From assembly GCA_013287235.1 (NCBI GenBank), contig JABDEF010000021.1:1-20692 (forward strand): a DNA stretch of 20,692 nt. Reading direction: 5' to 3'. Below, one piece after another: positions 15,277 to 20,692 of the stretch. Source of the stretch: Gammaproteobacteria bacterium (GTDB lineage: Bacteria; Pseudomonadota; Gammaproteobacteria; DSM-16500). Both the position numbers and the translations under genes were made by a program. The notes beneath the pieces were generated by a model. The model saw only the letters and a program-made list of their open reading frames with translations. It was not told where the DNA came from and searched no databases. Within the stretch, counting starts at the first letter, position 1; each line of letters begins with the position of its first letter.

Positions 15277-16992
15277 TCATTCCATATGTTCTACAATCAA
15301 CTGCAATTTACATTTTCCGCGATATTCATTTACATCCATTCTATATACTATTCTAACATACTCAGCCCGATAATTTGGGAAACGGTTTAAATCCACATTG
15401 AACGCAATGGCATCGAGCATTTTATTTTCAATTGCAAGCGTCATTTTCAAATGTTTTCCAGCCAATAAACGTTGTTCCAAAATTTGAAAAACCCCGTCAA
15501 ATAAGGGCTCCGGGAAGGCTTGTCCCCAGGGACCGCCTGATCGTACTATTTCTGCCAATTCTAAAGTTAATTCCTCGACCAATAATTCGCCATCTGTAAG
15601 AAGAACATGCTGCAAATCTTCACCTTTGAGTTGGCTTGATACAATTTGATCAAACTCAAAAGAAAATTTATCAAATGCGGCTTGTGGTAACGTTAAACCT
15701 GCTGCCATGGCATGACCGCCAAATTTATAAATCAAATCGGGATGCTGCGTTGCGATATGTGCCAATGCATCTCGAATATGAAACCCTGAAATAGAACGGG
15801 CAGAACCTTTCAGTTCACCTGCATTTCCAAGCGCAAAAGCAATAACTGGTCGATGATAACGATCTTTAATGCGCGACGCTAAAATTCCAATCACTCCCTG
15901 GTGCCAATTTTCGTCAAATAAACAAATCCCTCTAGGAAATTGATCCCCTTTAGGCTCCAATTTATTTAAAAATTGTAATGCTTGTTGCTGCATATCCGAT
16001 TCAATCACACGCCGTTCATCGTTTAATTGATTTAAGATTTCTGCCATTTCTTTTGCACGGATAAGATCGTCCGTTAACAAACATTCAATGCCTAAAGACA
16101 TATCATCTAAGCGGCCTGCTGCATTCAAACGGGGAGCCACGATAAAACCCAAATCAGCGGCTGTGATACGTGATTGATTTCTTCCTCCTATTTCCAAAAG
16201 CGCTGTAATACCTGGAATACAATGTTTCGCACGAATACGGCTCAATCCTTGCTGCACTAAAATACGATTGTTGTAATCTAACGACACCACATCTGCAACC
16301 GTTCCTAGTGCTACCAAATCCAATAAACGAGACATGTTTGGCTCGGGAATTCCCCGCTCTTCAAACCAAAGATTTTTTTGTAAGTGACGCCTCAAGGCAA
16401 GCATGATATAAAAAATAACGCCCACCCCCGCAATATTTTTGCTTTGAAATGAACATCCCGGTTGATTGGGATTGACGATCGCATCCGCCGGCGGAAGTGT
16501 CGCTCCCGCCAAATGATGATCGGTGATAATCACTTCTATGCCAAGTGCTTTTGCATGTAAAACGCCGCTGTGATTTGCAATGCCATTGTCGACGGTAATA
16601 ATTAATGCGGGATTAAAATCTTTTGCGACATCGACTAATTCAGGGGTTAATCCATACCCAAAAGCAAAACGATTTGGCACAAGATAATCTACTTTTTTTG
16701 CGCCGAAATAACGTAACGCACGAATAGCAACTGCCGTACTCGTTGCACCATCTGCATCAAAATCCCCGACAATTAAAATATTTTTTTCCAGTTGTAATGC
16801 ATTCGTTAATATCGAAACCGCACCTTCAATTCCTTGAAACCCACAAAAGGGAAGTAAACTATCTAATCGATGTTGTAATTCAGCGGTATGTATCACGCCA
16901 CGGTTTGCATAAACACGTTGTAATAAGGGAGGAAGTTCAGAAAGAATAGAAGGATTGACCAAAGGGTCACGTCTTATTATTTTTTTTTGCAT
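15277..16992 (-). CDS. recJ: Single-stranded-DNA-specific exonuclease RecJ
   Basis: RecJ is the 5'-to-3' single-strand exonuclease of recombination and mismatch repair. At 571 residues it matches the usual length (577 in E. coli). The DHH domain shows D-F-D-A-D-G at 77-82, D-N-G at 135-137 and D-H-H at 158-160, which bind the two metals, followed by V-A-D-V near 232-235. The linker motif P-R-L-N-A-A-G-R is at 287-294, and the DHHA1 domain carries G-S-A-R-S at 396-400 and G-G-H-A-M-A-A-G at 425-432. The C-terminal OB-fold completes it. All catalytic residues are present. GGAA lies about eight bases before the ATG. A strong minus-strand terminator sits just upstream, so recJ has its own promoter or depends on readthrough. 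Confidence 0.97.
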   Translation of the reverse strand: MQKKIIRRDPLVNPSILSELPPLLQRVYANRGVIHTAELQHRLDSLLPFCGFQGIEGAVSILTNALQLEKNILIVGDFDADGATSTAVAIRALRYFGAKKVDYLVPNRFAFGYGLTPELVDVAKDFNPALIITVDNGIANHSGVLHAKALGIEVIITDHHLAGATLPPADAIVNPNQPGCSFQSKNIAGVGVIFYIMLALRRHLQKNLWFEERGIPEPNMSRLLDLVALGTVADVVSLDYNNRILVQQGLSRIRAKHCIPGITALLEIGGRNQSRITAADLGFIVAPRLNAAGRLDDMSLGIECLLTDDLIRAKEMAEILNQLNDERRVIESDMQQQALQFLNKLEPKGDQFPRGICLFDENWHQGVIGILASRIKDRYHRPVIAFALGNAGELKGSARSISGFHIRDALAHIATQHPDLIYKFGGHAMAAGLTLPQAAFDKFSFEFDQIVSSQLKGEDLQHVLLTDGELLVEELTLELAEIVRSGGPWGQAFPEPLFDGVFQILEQRLLAGKHLKMTLAIENKMLDAIAFNVDLNRFPNYRAEYVRIVYRMDVNEYRGKCKLQLIVEHME

Positions 16993-17009
16993 TGTAGCTT
17001 TTCCTTAGC

Positions 17010-17037
17010 AAAAACACCCCCTTTGAAAAAGGGGGTG
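17010..17037 (-). terminator. Intrinsic terminator between the small membrane gene and recJ
   Basis: A ten-base stem, CACCCCCTTT (17015-17024) with AAAGGGGGTG (17028-17037), has a three-base loop and is followed on the minus strand by five T residues (17010-17014). It lies four bases beyond the stop of the upstream membrane-protein gene. Confidence 0.85.
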
Positions 17038-17041
17038 AAAA

Positions 17042-17287
17042 TTATTTGATTAATTTCTTATTATACCGATTCGTCGCCAATACACTGATCACACAGCACA
17101 TCACCCAGAATAGTAAAATAGGCACCCAAAGTTTACTTGAAATAATCACGAAGCCAACAAGAATCATGATAATACCGCCCAGTGCGGTTGCATACAACAA
17201 CCCCACGGGACCTAAAAATACCGTAAATAAAAGCGCTCCCGCTACACTTTTCAGCGGCAAGCGAGGCTTTTGTTCTAACTCGCTCAT
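17042..17287 (-). CDS. Small membrane protein, 81 aa
   Basis: The protein has a short charged N-terminus, two or three hydrophobic segments (about residues 15-34, 36-50 and 52-70) and a basic tail, so it is an inner-membrane protein. I recognise no named family. Its ATG overlaps the TGA of the aminotransferase gene in an ATGA arrangement, which implies translational coupling, and a strong terminator follows. The protein is credible because of its position, hydrophobic pattern and clean end, but no function is proposed. Confidence 0.72.
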   Translation of the reverse strand: MSELEQKPRLPLKSVAGALLFTVFLGPVGLLYATALGGIIMILVGFVIISSKLWVPILLFWVMCCVISVLATNRYNKKLIK

Positions 17288-18495
17288 GTCGCGGCATACT
17301 CCAACGCAACCATTTCTTCCACATCAGCACGCATGAATCGACGAATATTTTGTATCGCTTCTAATATACGCGCTTCATTTTCCACCAAACTAAATCGTAC
17401 ATGTTGATTACCATATTCGCCAAAACCAATACCGGGGGAAACGGCAACTTGGTGCTGACGTAATAACATCTTAGCAAATTCTAACGAATTATACTTTTCA
17501 AACGGTTTTGGAATTTTCACCCATAAAAACATTGTCGCCTTCGGCACTGTCACATCCCATCCGGCAGATTTTAATCCCGCACATAGAATATCACGTCGTC
17601 TCTTGTAAAGCTGACATAACTCCGTCACGCAGTCTTGGGGTCCTTCGAGAGCTGCAATGCCCGCCACTTGTGCAGCCGCAAATAAACCATAATCAATGTA
17701 GGCTTTAATACGTGACAATGCTTGAATCAAGGTTGCATTACCGGTTAAAAATCCGATTCTCCACCCTGCCATGTTATACGATTTTGAAAGACTAAACGCT
17801 TCGACTGCAATGTCTTTGGCGCCAGGGACTTCTAAAATAGAAGGCGCCTTATAGCCATCAAAAACTAAATCCGCGTATGCGATATCATGCACGACCCACA
17901 TTTGATGTTCTTTTGCAATCGCGATCACCTTTTCAAAAAAGTCGAGATCGACACATTGCGTTGTCGGATTCGCAGGAAAATTTAAAAAAAGCATTTTCGG
18001 TTTTGGCCAAATTTCTTTAATGGTATTTTCAAGCGTTACTAAAAAATCACTTTCAAAAGACAGTGGGATTTGACGAATATTGGCATCGGCAATCACAGAA
18101 CCAAAATGATGCACAGGATAACAAGGGCTTGGCACAATCACCGTATCATTTTTACCTAAGGTGGCCAACGCTAAATGTGCTAATCCTTCTTTAGAACCTA
18201 ATGTCACGATCGCTTCCGTTTCAAAATCCAAATCCACGTTAAACCGTCTGCCATACCATTGGCAAATGGATTTTCGGAGCTCAGGTATTCCTCGGGGTGA
18301 CGTATAACGATGGGTGTTGGGATTTAAAACCGCCTCCCGAAGTGCTTCAATAATATGCAGTGGCGTCGGTTGATCAGGATTCCCCATCCCAAAATCGTAA
18401 ATATCCTTACCTGAACCGCGTACTTCCTGTTTAAGTTGATCGATAGTACTGAAAATATAGGGCGGTAAGCGCCTAATGCGTGGAAAATCGTTCAT
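17284..18495 (-). CDS. alaC: AlaC-type PLP-dependent aminotransferase
   Basis: A fold-type I aminotransferase of 403 residues, close in length to E. coli AlaC (412), which converts pyruvate and glutamate to alanine and 2-oxoglutarate. Visible marks are D-F-G-M-G-N-P-D (34-41), G-S-K-E-G-L (100-105), P-C-Y-P-V-H (124-129), N-F-P-A-N-P-T (172-178), D204 with Tyr207 for cofactor binding, the Schiff-base lysine Lys238 in S-L-S-K-S-Y-N-M-A-G-W-R with Arg246, and the substrate carboxylate Arg367 in H-V-R-F-S-L. The R-I-R-R-L-P-P-Y-I-F start is typical of the AlaC/YfdZ branch. Other members make different amino donors, so the alanine assignment rests on similarity. It is the first gene of a pair with the membrane protein and is divergent from the Mth938 gene, 80 bases away. 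Confidence 0.88.
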   Translation of the reverse strand: MNDFPRIRRLPPYIFSTIDQLKQEVRGSGKDIYDFGMGNPDQPTPLHIIEALREAVLNPNTHRYTSPRGIPELRKSICQWYGRRFNVDLDFETEAIVTLGSKEGLAHLALATLGKNDTVIVPSPCYPVHHFGSVIADANIRQIPLSFESDFLVTLENTIKEIWPKPKMLFLNFPANPTTQCVDLDFFEKVIAIAKEHQMWVVHDIAYADLVFDGYKAPSILEVPGAKDIAVEAFSLSKSYNMAGWRIGFLTGNATLIQALSRIKAYIDYGLFAAAQVAGIAALEGPQDCVTELCQLYKRRRDILCAGLKSAGWDVTVPKATMFLWVKIPKPFEKYNSLEFAKMLLRQHQVAVSPGIGFGEYGNQHVRFSLVENEARILEAIQNIRRFMRADVEEMVALEYAAT

Positions 18496-18575
18496 AAATT
18501 TCTCATTTAATTTTTACTAAATAAAACCAGCGCCATATGATAATATAACAATGCGCTACAATCTCGAGAAATTCC

Positions 18576-18947
18576 ATGTCTTTAACATTAGATGAAAACA
18601 ATGCCACCTATCAAATTCGAGCATATCAGCCTGGCAGTATTCAAATTAATGACCGATTATTACATAACAGCATTATAATTGCACCAGAAAAACTCATTGA
18701 AAACTGGCAACCACAAAAAATCACCGACCTCTCAGCATCTGATCTTGCCATTATTTTGGAATGGCGCCCGAATATTTTACTCATCGGAACGGGAGAACAT
18801 TTAGAATTCCCCGCACTCAGCACTTATGGCGATTTCATCAACCAAGGCATTGGTGTTGAAATCATGGATACGCGCGCTGCATGCCGCACGTATAATGCTT
18901 TAACTGCAGAGAAACGAAACGTGGTAGCAGCATTGATTATTCATTAA
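18576..18947 (+). CDS. Mth938-like domain protein (DUF498)
   Basis: This 123-residue protein belongs to the Mth938/DUF498 family, whose eukaryotic member NDUFAF3 helps assemble respiratory complex I. The bacterial role is not settled. Visible marks are the N-terminal R-A-Y-Q-P-G-S-I-Q-I-N stretch, the I-I-I-A-P strand, I-L-L-I-G-T-G near 68-74, then G-I-G-V-E-I-M-D-T-R-A-A-C-R-T-Y-N near 91-107, followed by A-E-K-R-N-V-V-A-A-L-I near 111-121. The GAGAA just before ATG is an acceptable ribosome site. It is divergent from alaC and 37 bases ahead of the ohr gene, so the two plus-strand genes probably share a transcript. Confidence 0.9.
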   Translation: MSLTLDENNATYQIRAYQPGSIQINDRLLHNSIIIAPEKLIENWQPQKITDLSASDLAIILEWRPNILLIGTGEHLEFPALSTYGDFINQGIGVEIMDTRAACRTYNALTAEKRNVVAALIIH

Positions 18948-18984
18948 AATATATGATTAATACTTTTTGATAAAGGAAATCACT

Positions 18985-19422
18985 ATGGATAAAATACAAC
19001 CGCTTTTTACCGCAACGGCAACCGCCATCGGCGGACGCAATGGACATAGCGAAACAAGTGATCACATTGTGAAAGTCGATCTCTCGGTCCCTAAAGAATT
19101 AGGCGGCCCCGGAAAACCCAATACGGCAACGCCAGAACATCTTTTTGCTGCAGGATATGCCGCTTGCTTTGGTGGTGCGTTAGATTATGTGGCAAAACAG
19201 CATCATCAAGATGCATCTCAAGCTGAAATCACTTGCAGCGTTTCTATCGGGAAACGTGATCAAGGGGGTTTTGCCCTCGCTGTCAACATGCACGTTAAAG
19301 ATAAAAACTTATCGCAAAATGATCTTCAAGCATTCGTGAAAGAAGCGCATGAAAAAATTTGCCCTTATTCACATGCCACACGTGGAAATATTGAAGTGAT
19401 GTTTGAGGTGGTAGGGAAATAA
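18985..19422 (+). CDS. ohr: Organic hydroperoxide resistance protein, Ohr/OsmC family
   Basis: The frame is open from a TTG at 18967, but the ATG at 18985 follows AAAGGAA at good spacing, giving 145 residues. Ohr enzymes reduce organic and lipid hydroperoxides with a cysteine pair. Here Cys61 (A-A-C-F-G-G-A) is the peroxidatic and Cys126 (I-C-P-Y-S-H-A-T-R-G-N) the resolving cysteine, with Arg18 and Glu51 placed as in the known Ohr active site. A-T-A-T-A-I-G-G-R-N-G-H near the start also marks the Ohr branch rather than OsmC. It is cytoplasmic. A terminator follows. Usual OhrR regulation cannot be judged here because no ohrR gene or clear operator is seen. Confidence 0.95.
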   Translation: MDKIQPLFTATATAIGGRNGHSETSDHIVKVDLSVPKELGGPGKPNTATPEHLFAAGYAACFGGALDYVAKQHHQDASQAEITCSVSIGKRDQGGFALAVNMHVKDKNLSQNDLQAFVKEAHEKICPYSHATRGNIEVMFEVVGK

Positions 19423-19428
19423 CTCTCA

Positions 19429-19460
19429 CCCCCGCGCAGCGAGGCGGGGGGATTTTCTTC
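19429..19460 (+). terminator. Intrinsic terminator between convergent ohr and CNNM genes
   Basis: CCCCCGC (19429-19435) pairs with GCGGGGG (19444-19450) and is followed on the plus strand by ATTTTCTTC. It begins six bases after the ohr stop. On the minus strand the stem is preceded by the CNNM stop at 19461, and a T-run is lacking, so it works best for ohr. Confidence 0.8.
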
Positions 19461-20692
19461 TTAATCTGCCATTCTCTGAAAAACCCTCACCATTTTGACA
19501 CGATTTTCCTTCACCTCGAGAATTTCCATCGGATGTCCAGCAATACGTACACATGTCCCAACATGCGGAATGGATTCCAAATATTCAACGATCAACCCAT
19601 TTAATGTTCGAGGACCTTTTGTGGGTAAATGCCAATGTGTTAAACGATTAATTTCTCGAATCGTCACCGCACCCTCTATCAAGTAACTACCATCGGATTG
19701 TAATTCAATCATTTTACTTGCCTGACTCACACTTGAAGTAAATTCGCCCACAATCTCTTCTAAGATATCCTTTAATGTTAACAAGCCTTTAATATCGCCA
19801 TATTCATCCACAACAAGCGCCATACGTTTTTTCATTTTTTGAAAATTCTGTAATTGAATATTTAATAAAGTTCCTTCAGGAATAAAATAGGGTTCTTGTA
19901 AAATTTTAAGTAATATTTCTTGTGTAAAAACGTTTGTGAGTGCAATCGATGCAATTTCATGTATATGTAAAACACCGACAATTTGATTGATATTTTCTCG
20001 ATACAGCGGAACCCATTCGAATTTACATTGTGCAATGTCGTGTTTCAGTTCTTCGAAGGGTTGATCTAAATCAATACCGATAATTTGATGCCTTGGGATC
20101 ATGACATCATCCACCATCACCGTATTTAAGTCTAAAATACCGAGTAACATACTTTGATATTGATGCGGCACTTTTCCGGTTGCTTCATACACAACGCTAC
20201 GTAACTCTTCTCGGGTTAAAGGTTCTGTGTACAAGGGTGAAAATTTCACATGCAGCAAACGTAAAAAACCATTCGCGAACATATTCACTAACCAAACGAA
20301 TGGATAAAATATTTTTTGTAATAGCAAAATGGGCCATGCGACGATTTTTGAAACTTGTTCAGGATACAATGCTGCGAGTGTTTTCGGGGTCACTTCAGAA
20401 AAAATTAATACCAGGAGTGTCAAAATAATTGTCGTAATAACAACACCCTTATCACCAAAAAGTGTTATGGCGATTAAAGTTGCAATCGCAGAAGCGGCGA
20501 TATTTGCAACAGTGTTACCAAATAGAATCGTTCCCAATAATCGATCGGGACGTTTTAAAAGTTTCACTATTAAAACAGCAGAATTTTTTTTAAGACGTGC
20601 CTTATGGCGCAATCGATAACGATTGATAGACATCAATCCTGTTTCTGCGCAGGAAAAAAAAGCAGATAAAAAAATAAGTAATATAAGAATAA
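19461..20692 (-). CDS. CNNM/CorB-family membrane protein with CBS domains (5' end cut off)
   Basis: The frame stays open to the right edge and reads I-L-I-L-L-I-F-L-S-A-F-F-S-C-A-E-T-G-L-M-S before the first internal ATG, which is the conserved first membrane helix of DUF21 (CNNM) domains. The true start therefore lies outside the window. Further hydrophobic helices follow up to about residue 150 of the visible part, then the conserved V-M-V-D-D-V-M-I-P-R and a CBS pair (I-V-G-V-L-H, then A-L-V-V-D-E-Y-G-D-I-K-G-L-L-T-L-K-D-I-L-E-E-I-V-G-E), and a CorC/HlyC domain near the C-terminus. The family (E. coli YfjD, CorB) is linked to magnesium or cobalt efflux and has been annotated as hemolysin-like; the transport role is the better supported. 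It sits in the inner membrane, with CBS domains in the cytoplasm. Confidence 0.93.
   Translation of the reverse strand, partial: ILILLIFLSAFFSCAETGLMSINRYRLRHKARLKKNSAVLIVKLLKRPDRLLGTILFGNTVANIAASAIATLIAITLFGDKGVVITTIILTLLVLIFSEVTPKTLAALYPEQVSKIVAWPILLLQKIFYPFVWLVNMFANGFLRLLHVKFSPLYTEPLTREELRSVVYEATGKVPHQYQSMLLGILDLNTVMVDDVMIPRHQIIGIDLDQPFEELKHDIAQCKFEWVPLYRENINQIVGVLHIHEIASIALTNVFTQEILLKILQEPYFIPEGTLLNIQLQNFQKMKKRMALVVDEYGDIKGLLTLKDILEEIVGEFTSSVSQASKMIELQSDGSYLIEGAVTIREINRLTHWHLPTKGPRTLNGLIVEYLESIPHVGTCVRIAGHPMEILEVKENRVKMVRVFQRMAD

Noticed and set aside
1..20692. tRNA, rRNA, CRISPR array or riboswitch
   Set aside because: No cloverleaf, rRNA core or repeat-spacer pattern was seen by eye in the gaps. 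Programs could still find a small RNA.

Overview
The window looks like chromosome of an AT-rich, intracellular gammaproteobacterium of the order Legionellales (Legionella, Coxiella, Berkiella, Aquicella or Rickettsiella type). This is inferred from three things: ordinary gammaproteobacterial housekeeping genes on the right (recJ, a DUF945/YdgA protein, an AlaC-type aminotransferase, an Mth938-domain protein, Ohr, a CorB/CNNM protein), a left half rich in long proteins with eukaryote-like modules, and many short palindromic repeats. The exact genus cannot be fixed by eye.

Layout. 1-531: 5' end of an unknown protein and a 166-bp near-perfect hairpin element. 532-4613 (minus): an alpha-helical-repeat protein whose open frame is extended upstream by a fragment of an IS200/IS605 TnpB gene, then a 764-aa protein combining a predicted beta-solenoid, a ubiquitin-interacting motif and a C-terminal U-box. 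4962-7597 (minus): a two-gene operon of an HD-domain protein with a C-terminal cyclic-nucleotide-binding-like domain and a nucleoside phosphorylase. 7931-8911 (minus): a propeller-like protein ending in an F-box-like segment. 9063-13361 (plus): two large effector-like proteins, one with a glycine-zipper membrane hairpin and two palindromic repeats translated in frame, the other with a kinase-like catalytic signature. 13606-20692: the housekeeping block.

How the parts may work together. The left 13.4 kb reads as an accessory island of candidate type IV (Dot/Icm-like) effectors. A U-box/UIM protein and a possible F-box protein point at the host ubiquitin system, and a kinase-like protein at host lipid or protein phosphorylation. 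No secretion apparatus gene is present, so the effector role is inferred from domain content and context. The HD/nucleoside phosphorylase operon is probably enzymatic (nucleotide and nucleoside turnover), perhaps gated by a nucleotide ligand. In the right block, recJ and the DUF945 gene are tightly coupled, the aminotransferase and a small membrane protein overlap by four bases, and the Mth938 and ohr genes run divergently from them. No rRNA, tRNA or CRISPR array was seen.
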